From: Atrina japonica
Taxonomy: Eukaryota; Mollusca; Bivalvia; Pterioida; Pinnidae
Direction: 5' to 3'
Assembly (NCBI GenBank): GCA_030159075.1
Contig: BROG01000241.1
Span: 248,001 to 312,000, forward strand
Length of the DNA stretch: 64,000 nt
Positions 23,824-34,539 of the stretch are shown one piece after another; positions within the stretch are counted from its first letter, which is position 1, and every line of letters starts with the position of its first letter. The notes under the pieces were generated by a model. The model searched no databases. It worked only from the letters and a program-made list of their open reading frames with translations, and was not told the DNA's origin. Position numbers and translations under genes: made by a program.

Positions 23824-24300
23824 TACTTCATATTAAACATCATCATCCAATTTCTCACAGCAAACATCAAAACAAAATTGAAGATCAATGAATTTTTGGA
23901 GGAACACCATAAATTTTAACAAAGTCCCAAACAAAATTGTATTGATACTGTACAGGATCAATTGACCGCCATTATTACACTATCTATTACTACACGGATA
24001 TTGTATCTATTCTTATTTCATGGGAATACTTACTACCAACTCACAAGTACATTCTAGACAGTTTTCACTAACATATCTATTCTCCATATAAATTGCTTAA
24101 AGTTCAAAGATACATAACTCTTATAGGAAATGAGGGTCTAGTTCAAACTACAAACCATATGCTCATCATTAGATGTAATTAATTCCAATTATACCGAGAA
24201 TATAAAAAAAAAATCACCATTCAGCTGATATATTATACAAGACTCAGATATAATGTAGGTGATTCTAGTGTTTTGAGATGATATATTAGCAGTATAACAT

Positions 24301-25782
24301 ACAGTGGAATCTCACTATTAGGACTACTTAACAGACTGACACAGAGTGATCTGATTAGTGAGGTGTTACAGTGGAACCTTGTTATTAGAACCACTTAACC
24401 GACTTACTCAATGTGATCTGATTAGTGAGATGTTACAATGGTACCGCAGTATTAAGACCACTTAACCAACTGACTCATTGTGTTCTGATTAGTAAGGTGT
24501 TGCTTTTAGGATCACTTAACCAACTAATTCAAAGTGGTCTGATTAGTGAGATGTTACAATGGTACCTTAGTATTAAGGCCACTTAAGTGACTGACTCAAA
24601 GTGGTCTGATTAGTAAGGTGTTACAATGGTACCTAAGTATTAAAACCACTTAACCAACTAACTCAAAGTGGTCTGATTAGTGAGGTTTAAAATGGTACCT
24701 CAGTATTAAAACCACTTAACCAACTAACTCAAAGTGGTCTCATTAGTGAGATGTTACAATAATACCTCAGTATTAAAACCACTTAACCAACTAACTCAAA
24801 GTGGTCTGATTAGTGAGATGTTACAGTGATACCTCAGTATTAAGTGGTTCAAAGTGGTCTGATTAGTGAGATGTTACAATGGTACCTTAGTATTAAAACC
24901 ACTTAAACAACTAACTCAAAGTGGTCTGATTAATGAGATGTTACAATGGTACCCAAAGTGGTCTTAGTATTAAAACCACAAAGTAACAATGGTAACCTCG
25001 GTAACTAACTCAAAGTGGTCTGATTAGTGAGGATGTTACAGTGATACCTCAGTATTAAGTGGTTCAAAGTGGTCTGATTAGTGAGATGTTACAATGGTAC
25101 CTCGGTATTAAGACCACTTAAGCGACTAACTCAAAGTGGTCTGATTAGTGAGATGTTACAGTGGTACCTCAGTATTAAAACCGCTTAACCAACTAATTCA
25201 AACTGGTCTGATTAGTGAGATGTTACAATGGTACCTTAGTATTAAAACCACTTAACCAACTAACTCAAAGTGGTCTGATTAGTGAGATGTTACAGTGATA
25301 TCTCAGTATTAAGTGGTTCAAAGTGGTCTGATTAGTGAGATGTTACAATGGTACCTCGGTATTAAGACCACTTAAGCGACTAACTCAAAGTGGTCTGATT
25401 AGTGAGATGTTACAGTGGTACCTCAGTATTAAAACCGCTTAACCAACTAATTCAAACTGGTCTGATTAGTGAGATGTTACAATGGTACCTTAGTATTAAA
25501 ACCACTTAACCAACTAACTCAAAGTGGTACCTTAGTATTAGTGAGATGTTACAGTGATACCTCAGTATTAAGTGGTTCAAAGTGGTCTGATTAGTGAGAT
25601 GTTACAATGGTACCTCAGTATTAAGACCACTTAAGCGACTAACTCAAAGCAGTCGGAAGAGTGAGGTGTTCTCGTAAGTGAAGTTCTGTACTTATTAAAT
25701 GTTTATCAACAAACTGAAAATTTATGGTCTGAAATGCGAGGTGGTCTCCTAAGGGAGGTGGTCTTTTTGTGAGGTTCCACTG
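24301..25782. repeat. About 67 bp satellite expanded inside a pogo-like MITE
   Basis: Monomer landmarks: ACAATGGTACCT(T/C)AGTATTA, AACCACTTAACCAACTAACT and CAAAGTGGTCTGATTAGTGA. The array starts with CAGTGGAATCTCACTATT, the normal left end of the MITE, and ends (25651-25782) with the normal right part and terminus (GGTCTGAAATGCGAGGTGGT to GAGGTTCCACTG). From about 25035 to 25560 a compound repeat of about 255 bases recurs. Confidence 0.93.
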
Positions 25783-26148
25783 ATTTTCAGATTTTAAAAA
25801 GATCAGTTTCACCTTTAAACCTAACATGAGTGATAATCTTTTGACTGTATTACATTTGTTGATTTGTAAATACGTTGCTGTGTGTTTCGTTCATACACAG
25901 AATTGTTTTCACCGTTAACACCTGATTGGATACTTATCAACATCTGGTTACATTTCTCATTTTTCTCTGACTTTATGAACAGTATCATATATTACATGTC
26001 AACATGTCAACTATGCAATGTTTTACATGTAACGCCATTAAATTTATGGGAAAATTTCTATAAACCCTGTTGCTGACTGGATAAAGCATCATAAATTAGA
26101 CAAAGACATTTCTCAACTTAATTAAGGTTGGTCTGAGCCTTGTTAGTG

Positions 26149-26150
<2 letters not shown>

Positions 26151-26238
<88 letters not shown>
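26151..26238. repeat. (TA)n microsatellite
   Basis: About 88 bases of TA. Frames of alternating Tyr-Ile are artefacts. Confidence 0.97.
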
Positions 26239-26241
<3 letters not shown>

Positions 26242-26472
26242 ATAAAAAAAATTCCTACAAATAATTCAAAGTCAAATTTACATGTGTATGACAGTTTCCA
26301 TGGCAATTCTCATAAACACTCAATGTTTTTTTAATTTCATGAAAATTAAGTTACTGTTAGCACTAATTATTGGATATGAGCATATATTTCTTATATGGTT
26401 TCAAAGCCGTCAAAAATATCTTATAAAACCTCTGAAATTCAGTATCTATGATTCTCGGTTACCATTCAGGAG

Positions 26473-26526
26473 TCAAAGTCTCGATGTTTTAGGTGGTCCT
26501 TTGGACTTCAACTCATCAAAGTTTAA
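26473..26526 (-). CDS. Candidate terminal coding exon, unknown protein (17 residues then stop)
   Basis: On the minus strand the acceptor TGTCTTTTTTGTACATGGACAG precedes 26526 and a phase-0 frame LNFDELKSKGPPKTSRL ends TGA at 26475-26473. The alternative poly(A) signal ATTAAA occurs about 140 bases downstream on that strand. The terminal SRL resembles a weak peroxisomal PTS1 tail, which I treat as coincidence unless the gene is confirmed. Confidence 0.15.
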   Translation of the reverse strand, partial: LNFDELKSKGPPKTSRL

Positions 26527-26551
26527 CTGTCCATGTACAAAAAAGACAATA

Positions 26552-26718
26552 CAGTGAAACTTGTATATAAAGACCCTGTAAGGGACAAAAACAAATCCAG
26601 TCTTTACAGGGAGGTGGTCTTTATATAGAGGTTGATTTGTACACAGTTGATATAATTGGGGACAGCAAAAACAGTCTTTATGACCAGGTGGTCCTTATAC
26701 ACAGGTTATTTGTCACTA
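26552..26718. mobile_element. TA-flanked MITE, ATAAAGACC subfamily
   Basis: CAGTGAAACTTGTATATAAA at the left preceded by TA; the right end reads TTATACACAGGTTATTTG. It is a full-length reverse-complement match to 1-155 at the window start (AAAGACCATCTGGT, CCCCAATAGTACC). Shorter relatives are at 1893-1979, 47531-47706 and 58235-58380. Confidence 0.65.
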
Positions 26719-27169
26719 GGGTGTTGGACCTTAAAAACTGACCAAACGTGATCCACTTTATATTGACATTAGAAGGGCATTCTATGACAGTTTTATAAAT
26801 TCTTGGCAAATCTTTTAAACATGAATTATTGATATATCAATAGTCATCAAAACATCGCCAGGCATTATGAGACACTGATATGAAAATAAAAATCAATTGA
26901 CTTTTGGCAGACCATTCCATGACCATTTGAATGCTTACCATTTACTTTGCTGACCTTTAAAGAGAACTGTCCAATGTTTATGCAATGTGTACCTTGTGAA
27001 GTATGAATCAATTACTGTCTTATTTTCAGCATCATGAGTTTTTGTTAAACAAATTCTAACACTGCAACAGGATGATAAAGTTGTTATTTTTTGTTTGTCA
27101 GTTTACATCCTTGCAGTTTTTTTTATATCTAAATGGATACATCATCAGCTTAATGTAAAGTCCTACACA

Positions 27170-27665
27170 TTTTGACCTGTGTCATGGACCTATGAAGTGT
27201 AACACATTTTGACCTGTATCATGGACCTATGAAGTGCAATACATTTTGACCTGTATCATGGACCTATGTATTAATGCAAAGTCCTACAAATTTTGACCTG
27301 TGCTCTGGACCTATGAATTGCTACACATTTTCACCTGTGCTCTGGATCTATGAAGTGCTACAAATTTTGACCTGTGTAATGGACCTATGAAGTACTACAA
27401 ATTTTGACTTATGTCATGGACCTATGAAGTACTACAAATTTTGACCTGTGTCATGGACCTATGAAAGGCTACAATTTTTACCTGTGCTCTGGATCTATGA
27501 AGTGCTACAAATTTTGACCTGTGTAATGGACCTATGAAGTACTACAAATTTTGACTTATGTCATGGACCTATGAAGTACTACAAATTTTGACCTGTGTCA
27601 TGGACCTATGAAAGGCTACAATTTTTACCTGTGTCATGGACCTATGAAGTGCTAAAAACTTTGAC
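27170..27665. repeat. 37-40 bp minisatellite, about 13 copies
   Basis: Monomer TACAAATTTTGACCTGTGTC followed by ATGGACCTATGAAGTAC. Variants have GTGCTCTGGA(C/T)CTATG. A block of about 120 bases near 27340-27460 repeats near 27480-27600. A single related stretch sits at 51868 (CACATTTTGACCTGTACTG). Confidence 0.92.
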
Positions 27666-28111
27666 TTGGCTCAAGTCTGGACGGTTCAAATATAGGATAT
27701 TTAAAGTATGCTTTTCATAGTATATCTCTGCACATTTGCAACAATTTCACATATAAACAATTATATGTATACCGTACACATATAAATATGGTCTGTCGTA
27801 TTTGAATGCTTTATGGCCAAATTGCAATGAATTGCATTTGAAAACCACCATGAAATGTAAATATAATTTGAATTTCGCACACACACACGTCTACACACAA
27901 ATGCACACATATACAAACATGCACATCCACACACAGATATATACATATTTACAGTGGAACCTCACTAATCAGACAACCTAACTAACTGACTTGAAGTGGG
28001 CTGATTTGAGAGGTGGTCTCTTGAATATCTTGACTTACAAAATATCTATCAAGAAATTTTAAAGGTACTGCATGAAATATTTACAGTCTTAGAGTACAAA
28101 TGTATATGTAT

Positions 28112-28116
28112 GTACA

Positions 28117-28208
<92 letters not shown>
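28112..28208. repeat. (GT)n then (TA)n microsatellite
   Basis: Short GT run (28117-28131) followed by about 77 bases of TA. An incomplete TA-flanked MITE (27952 to about 28045) lies just to the left. Confidence 0.95.
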
Positions 28209-28212
<4 letters not shown>

Positions 28213-29516
28213 CTCACATACTTACATACATACATACATACAAATGGAACCACACTATTATGACCATCCAATTAGTAAAGTCATGTATTTATTCATATAT
28301 ATATAAACATAATTACTAACACTCTTATATAAAGATGTCAAAATATGCCCAATCAATCACCTACATTTGTATTCTCTGTATTGCAATATTTTATTACATA
28401 TATCCAATATATCTACACTACAACAAAAAGCCCATCATTAACCGATCAATGATCACAAAGATAGCTACTGATGGTGTGAAGTCAATGAGGTGATCAACTT
28501 GTACAAACTGTGTACTTAGCATGCTTAGCAAGCTAAGTAATCACCTATCTTCATGTTAACTTTATAGCAACCATCAGACAAAATGATATGCTTCCCTCAA
28601 ATTCCTTCTGCAGTGTCAAGACCCCATTTCAACAGTGAAGTCTCATAACAAGTATATTTAAATAATACATTACCTTATCTGCCTATATGTATCTTCTAAC
28701 ATATAGCTGCTCAAGATATCTTCAGTGGTGTAAAATCTCTATCCTCTTCAATTGGATAAAATTTCTTTGTGTCGTCTGCTCTTTGCACATTATGGTGTCT
28801 GCTTGCGGTGTTTGTTTTAGATTACTCTGGAGGTCTGCTACGTGGGGGAAATAGAAATACCATTAGATAAAGAGCCTCTGAAGAAGAAAAAATGTCAGTC
28901 ATAAAAATTTGATACTTTGCGAACAAATAAAACAACTTATTAATCAAGGTGTAAACATACCAAAAGATTTACTCACTGAATGAAAATCTGCAAATATAAC
29001 ATTTACAATACTGTAGTAGCTCTTGTTTTTGATTGGTTAACCTCTTAATTATATTTTGGAAGTATGGAAAATCTTTTCAATTGATAAATGATTGTTATTT
29101 TCATCACAGGAGCTATTTACCATAGATCTGTCTGTATCAATGCCAGTGTGATATAAAATGGTAACAGGCTGCAATAAACAACCAACCCCAGACCTGTCGT
29201 CTGCTACAGCTTAGAATAAAGGAATAACAAATATATACAGTTTATATTAGTTCAGAAATGAGTGAAGATTTCACTAGGGTCTTTGTCCCAGCAAACAAAT
29301 ATAATTTATAAACTTTTACAGAATGTAGCACTCTCTTCGTGGCTTTATCACCAACTTTGGGCTGTATATACCAGAACACAATTCAATGAATTCTATCTGT
29401 TTGTTTTGTCTTGTTTTTTCATCCTGCAAAGAATTTTTCACCTAGACCTACATAGAGGCATTAACAACTAAAGGTGAAGTGCCTCAAAATTTAACCCATG
29501 TTATGGACTGGTGTCT
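28209..29516. other. Unique AT-rich DNA with a possible minus-strand last exon
   Basis: Contains the candidate exon 28390-28877 described separately. The remainder shows no long frame, repeat landmark or tRNA-like boxes. Confidence 0.35.
28390..28877 (-). other. Candidate last exon with 3' UTR, minus strand
   Basis: On the minus strand a strong acceptor (ATTTTTTCTTCTTCAG) precedes 28877 and a canonical AATAAA lies near 28396-28391, giving an exon of about 490 bases. Two frames stop early after the acceptor (after about 12 and 17 codons), as expected for a mostly non-coding last exon. Further down a third frame reads for about 34 codons to a stop near 28725. The coding frame cannot be chosen from sequence. 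Confidence 0.15.
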
Positions 29517-29610
29517 TTAACTCATTCAACCATAAAGCCACATTTTCGACTTGCCAAAGTCATTGATTTATAGAAGAGTCTATTGTTTCTCTGGGGATTG
29601 ATGAATTTAA
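29517..29610. mobile_element. Tiny TTAA MITE, diverged (94 bp)
   Basis: TTAACTCATTCAACCATAAA to GGGGATTGATGAATTTAA. The core retains AAGTCATTGATTTATAGAAG. Confidence 0.65.
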
Positions 29611-29784
29611 AATGTATAATGCACACCACAGTTCACAAGTTCCCAGGGTTAAGGCCATCGATTTATGCCTTTGACTTCTGATGTTGAGCCCGCGATATTG
29701 GGACATTAAAAAGGACCTACTACTGATAAAAAGTCTAATATTAGATCCAAGTCAATGTTGCACCACTAGACTATTAGACTAAAA

Positions 29785-29955
29785 AAATCAGGCCCATTGG
29801 TCTCCCCTCCCCCTAATAATTTGACAGTGCATGGTAAAATTGTATTGTTATTATATATAAATAGTTTCTTGTCATCTGCAAAAAGTGAATAAAATACCGT
29901 CCTTTCATGTAGTCCCCCAATTTGAATATTTTGATGGACCTGAAGCTTGATATCA
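29785..29955. repeat. Dispersed repeat, unnamed, copy 1
   Basis: Matches 40750-40940 in the same orientation: AATTTGACAGTGCATGG, TATTGTTATT, TTTCTTGTCATCTGC and GTAGTCCCCCA recur in order. No termini recognised. Confidence 0.5.
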
Positions 29956-30154
29956 AAGTGGATTCATGGTTATTTTTTTCCCTGTCATCTCATTTATATG
30001 TTGTCAAATGGTTATTCAACCTATCACCATTTGATAGTCACCACAAGTGGCAGTTGAATGAAGTACCACTTACCTAGCCTGATGCTATAGACTATAGTAC
30101 ATGCATCAAGTGTTTTTTAACATGGAAGGTCATCTGAGGATATACTGCATCATT

Positions 30155-30245
30155 TTAACTCGTTCACCCCTAAAAACACATTGGGACTGGTCTATTTAAT
30201 TGATTTCTAGAAGAGTTCATTGTTTCTCAAGGGTTGACAAGTTAA
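30155..30245. mobile_element. Tiny TTAA MITE (91 bp)
   Basis: Begins TTAACTCGTTCACCCCTAAA and ends GGGTTGACAAGTTAA. The termini are inverted repeats of each other and include TTAA. It has the landmark TGGACTGGTCTA-type core shared with six further full or nearly full copies in this window. Non-coding. Confidence 0.75.
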
Positions 30246-30358
30246 GATACTATAGATGAAAGTCAAACAGTTTTTCCCACTCCCTTTGGCTCATTTGGTC
30301 AGAGTGACCAAAAGTTCCGCAAGCATTTCTTGATATGGTGTCTTAACTAAAATGTCTT

Positions 30359-30428
30359 TTAACCTATTTACCATAGGGATCATTGATTTACAGAATAGTC
30401 CATTGTTCTTCAGGGGTTGATTTGTTAA
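30359..30428. mobile_element. Tiny TTAA MITE with internal deletion (70 bp)
   Basis: TTAACCTATTTACCATAGGG to CAGGGGTTGATTTGTTAA. The segment containing GGACTGGTCTAAGT is deleted. It sits between two intact copies within 1 kb. Confidence 0.6.
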
Positions 30429-30669
30429 TATGGTAGTGATATTTCATTACAAAACACATACCACAATGATAATGTTTTGGAGGAGACATCTAACTGATGT
30501 CCTGTGTTGCCAAAAGCAAGGCATGTTAAAGAACACATTGCATTGACAAGAGCCTTAGCACAACTACAAAGTTATAGCATATCAACTTAGCTTGTGGTAT
30601 CTCCAAATAGTCAAATGCCCTTGGAAAAACATGAAACAGCAACAAATAAAAACACTGTTTTCACAACTG

Positions 30670-30885
30670 CATACATTTTTGCCCCTTGTAACTTTTGCCT
30701 TTTTAGGACAGAAAACATATTTACCCCATCTTAAACTCGTCCTATATCACCATAGTAACATGGATGGCATGTATGTTCATGCTTCAATTATTTAGCCTAA
30801 AAATTTTATTTTCATTTTTAAATCGCAAAGTCATCTAAAAGAGAATGTGGTGAAAATGAAACAGAAGTAAAAAATTCCAGGTATA
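30670..30885. repeat. Dispersed repeat paired with 54217-54413
   Basis: Ordered matches to 54217-54413 in the same orientation: TTTTTGCCCC, TTTACCCCAT, TCACCATAG, GCTTCAATTATTTAGC and AAAAATTCCAGG. Both copies are followed by tRNA-like/SINE sequence, so it may be the 3' body of a composite SINE. The 67-residue frame at 30592 crosses it. Confidence 0.5.
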
Positions 30886-30974
30886 GGCTACAGTGTTTTA
30901 CTGCGTCTCAGTGACTGAACCTTCACTGTAACACAGTTTGGGTTCAAATCGTTGAGGTCAGACTTATAAACATT

Positions 30975-31064
30975 TTAACTCATTCACACCTAAAACACAT
31001 CTGGACTGGTCTAAGTCACTGCTTTACAGAACAGTCCATTGTTTTTCAGGGGTTAATGAGTTAA
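30975..31064. mobile_element. Tiny TTAA MITE (90 bp)
   Basis: TTAACTCATTCACACCTAAA at the left, CAGGGGTTAATGAGTTAA at the right, core CTGGACTGGTCTAAGTCACT. Same length and orientation as the 30155 copy. Confidence 0.78.
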
Positions 31065-31421
31065 CAGATGTACTGATGGCTCTTTCACAAGGTGCTAAGC
31101 TTTAGATATAGAAGCACGTTACTGAGGAGATCTAAAATCAAGAAACCACTGAGTGGAGGCTCGATTGGGCAGGATAGGTAATTAGGAGTTCAAAAATGGC
31201 CTTGATATAGGTCATTAAAACCATAGGCCTCTTGAATGCTGTAAAAATGTGATGTTATATATCTAAACAGAAGTGGAGCATAAAGTCCTTGTGAAATTCA
31301 ACTTCACAGACCAATGAAATAATGTAAAAAATTAGAGAGTACATTAGAATTATTTTAAGACATGTTACCAACAGTCCTCTTAGAGAGATACATCCACTTG
31401 CCAAAAGTTTACAAACATATA

Positions 31422-31565
31422 GGATCTGTCACGAGTTTCCATTCATATAAAATTTATGATATGAGTTTTTGAATTTTCCATTTTGCGAGCCTCTGGCGAG
31501 CGAAAATAGAAAAATTCATGATGAGTATCATAAATGTGATATGAAATGAAACTCGTGACGGATTC
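31422..31565. repeat. Long hairpin (about 144 bp palindrome)
   Basis: The left arm begins GGATCTGTCACGAGTTTCC and the right arm ends GAAACTCGTGACGGATTC. The arms pair over about 65 bases each with few mismatches, the centre being near GCGAGCCTCTGGCGAGCG at 31484-31502. It is probably a MITE or recently formed inverted repeat. The 117-residue minus-strand frame crossing it is not credible. Confidence 0.75.
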
Positions 31566-32161
31566 TTTTTATCATGTGACCAAACAAATGCAATATAAAC
31601 GGCATTTTCTGATGACTGGGGAGGAGAATCTAGATTCTCCTTTCTGTTGAGTTTACCAAATTGTTCCAAATAGGTAAAATACTTGCACAGAAATAAGTGC
31701 ACAAAACATATTGTAGATATTGCTTCTATCTGAATACATACATTTAGCCTACATTTTAAATTGTTATTTGCATCTAGGTATACTTTATAAGAAGTTGAAA
31801 TTAGCAAAATTGCCGACTTGAATACAACAAAATTTAAAAATCATCTACACCATGTCATATTCAATTGTCCCCATTAAAGTTCCAGTGACATCATAAACAC
31901 CAAGTGATATCATCGCCAACCTTCAGATGAATAAAGAGACGTCATTGCCAACCTTCAGATGATTGAAGTCTGCGTACGTAGTGAATAAAAGTAGTTCAGT
32001 TTGCTGCACGTTAGCCAATCAAATCGCTGCTAGGCTTTATTATACATGTTACATATAAAATATTTATGTAATCTGTTATGAAGCTGCATAACACACAGAT
32101 CATATGATAAATTATAATTTTATACCATATATTTCATTAAAGTCACAATTTTTCAAAAAAG

Positions 32162-32370
32162 TTTGGTATTGAAGAGAGAACATTATTACAATGATACATA
32201 TATCAGGAAAAGACCAACTGGACGTTTGCGAGTAATTGGCAGACTTTCTCACAAAATTCAGCTTAGGTTCGGCTGGGACTTGAACCTGCACTGACCAGAA
32301 GTGAGAGATTTCATGATTTAAAGCGCAATGTTCTAGTAACTTCTTGGCCAAGGAGGCCCAGTCTGCCATT
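32162..32370 (-). mobile_element. SINE family B copy, minus strand
   Basis: On the minus strand the A box (TTGGCCAAGAAG) and B box (GCAGGTTCAAGTCCC, near 32286-32272) are clear, followed by a diverged family B body. The 135-residue minus-strand frame across it is a translation of this repeat and its flanks, not a gene. Confidence 0.65.
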
Positions 32371-32559
32371 ATCTCATGGTTTAAAATTTGGTGACATTCC
32401 ATTACTTGAATCATAAAAAAAAATGAAACTAGTTTCCTGAGGCCGGAAATTTTAAATGACACAATCACTTTAATGCCATTCACATATTTGACAAAATATG
32501 AAGGAAAATAACAGTTCACCTAAGATTTGTAAAATAAAAAAATAGATGTTCGCAAAGGC

Positions 32560-32990
32560 AGACAATTTAGCACACCTGTTTTATGCTCGTTATAATTTGG
32601 ATCAAAATTAGGCCACAGCAACCAGCATTCCCCCTGCATTGTTGAGTAACGACCCTAGAAAATGTGCGTGTGAAGTTTCATGGCTATAGCTGCAGTACTT
32701 TGCCCACAATTGACTTAAACAAAAAGCTTGACACAGGACTATTCATACAGTAAATGACTAAGTCAAGGTGAGCTAAAAATTTGGGTCAAAATTAGGCCAC
32801 AGCAACCAGCATCCCCCTGCATTGTTGAGTGATGACCCTAGACAATGTGCATGTGAAGTTTCATAGCTGTAGCTGCAGTACTTTGCCCACAATGGACTTA
32901 AACAAAAACCTTAACACAGAAAAAGAACGATGCTGACGCCGAAGCAGTGACAGCAATAGCTCTTCTGTTCTTCAAACAGGTGAGCTAAAA
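32560..32990. repeat. Dispersed repeat with two internal units ending GGTGAGCTAAAAA
   Basis: Two units of about 190 bases, each with AAAATTAGGCCACAGCAACC, CCCCCTGCATTGTTGAGT and TGCAGTACTTTGCCCACAAT. They end at 32779 and 32990 with (A/C)AGGTGAGCTAAAAA. Non-coding. Confidence 0.55.
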
Positions 32991-33081
32991 ACTGGGGAAA
33001 ATCACTTGCAGTCTCATAAACTTTCCATTCCTATATAACTATGTCTAAGTTTATACCTGTAAAAATGATTTCCTGCCATAG

Positions 33082-33142
33082 GTGTGCATTTACAAACAAA
33101 ACTATTGATGATGGTCCAGATGATGTTATCAGTACAATCTAA
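33082..33142 (+). CDS. Candidate terminal coding exon, unknown protein (19 residues then stop)
   Basis: The acceptor GATTTCCTGCCATAG ends at 33081. In frame 2 (one leading base) 19 codons run to TAA at 33140-33142: CAFTNKTIDDGPDDVISTI. AATAAA occurs at 33218-33223, about 75 bases after the stop. A second frame is also open for slightly longer, so the reading frame is not certain. The segment is short, hence low confidence. Confidence 0.2.
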
Positions 33143-33837
33143 ACTGTAATGCTGAACAATTCACAGGATAAGTTGGCAAAAAGATTGATTTGAATTCATG
33201 AATAACTCTATCACTTTAATAAAATTGGCATATTCAATCAGCGATGCTTTCATACACTCTCTCTGTGCACAAAACACATGTCATACGTCAGAATAACACA
33301 CAAAAAGCAAAGTACCGAATGCAAACACTCTTGTGCAACAAAACAAACCAATGGAATGAAAAAACATTTCATTAAAACTAGTATCCTATCAATTATACAT
33401 GAACATGCACCCATATAAAATTTTCATCTGGTTTTGTAGTGATAACTTGTCAGTTCTTTGGCTTAATTAGGAAACAGCAGGCATCGTTTAAATGAAGCAC
33501 ATAATTCCGATGTCGGTTCTCATATTATCATCTTTGTTATGTCATTATAGTACAGTCGTTTTTTTATTCACCACAAAAAAAAAAAAAAAAAAATAGATAT
33601 ATTGCTGGGTCTGAAATAAAGTAAATTATCACCTGAATATTATACAAATAAAATCAGTCATTACAACAAGATTGGTTGTAAAATCATATCCCATATACTA
33701 CCTGAATTTATATTAAATAAATGTATCTTTATTTTAAAATCAATCCCTTTTATCTCATGTTTTGAATAAATCAGTTAAACACACGCTAATGGGATTTAAC
33801 TAAAAGAGAATAAACATTTCATCATTATTATCATCTC

Positions 33838-34190
33838 ATTCATAGTCATCATCTCATCATCATCATCATCATCTGCTATAGAATTATCATCTTCAAATAT
33901 GATTGAATTTTAACTGCTTCTACATTATCATTTTCCGCTGTTTCATTACCATCATCATCATCATCATCTGCTACAGTATTATCATCTGCTATGGTATTAT
34001 CATCTTCAAATATGATGGAATTTTAACTGCTTCTACATTATCGTTTACCACTGTTTCATTATCATCATTATCATCATCATCATCACCATCATCTACTATA
34101 GCATTATTATCATCTTCAAATATGATGGAATTTTAACTGCTTTTACATTGTCATTTTCTTCTGTTTTATCATCATCATCATCATCATCAT
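33838..34190. repeat. About 110 bp tandem unit with embedded (ATC)n
   Basis: Three copies of a unit containing ATCATCTTCAAATATGAT, GGAATTTTAACTGCTTCTAC and ATTATC, each followed by an ATC/TCA trinucleotide run. The 77-residue frame is a translation of it. Confidence 0.88.
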
Positions 34191-34539
34191 CTTTGTATTC
34201 TATGTAATCAATATCAACAACAAAGTCAGCAAGTCATATCTTGTTTTCACTTGCTTCAAAGATCTCCCGCTCACAGAACATCAAACTCTATCTGTAGCAA
34301 TGGTATCCTCACGAGTCTCATTGCCCTATGTATTGATTTATATCATAGTCTGTATTTTCCATCAAATTATTTACACAAGTAATTAATCTTGAATCCCAAA
34401 AGCATAGCATTTCATTTTCATTATTAGAATTATGCCTTCCTGTCAGCCTTACAGCAGAAACTAGGACATTTCAATTTATGTAACTAAAAGTCAGAGCAAG
34501 TGTATTTATGGAGTAAAAATATCTTTTTACAGAACTGGC

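Noticed and set aside
26140..26557. Plus-strand frame of 91 residues after the TA microsatellite (26282-26557) and the Tyr-Ile repeat frames
   Set aside because: No domain or start context; runs into a MITE end. The opposite strand offers a slightly better, still weak, exon candidate.
31454..31807. 117-residue minus-strand frame
   Set aside because: Half of it lies in the long hairpin at 31422-31565; no domain or splice signals.
32112..32519. 135-residue minus-strand frame
   Set aside because: Crosses SINE family B including its A and B boxes.
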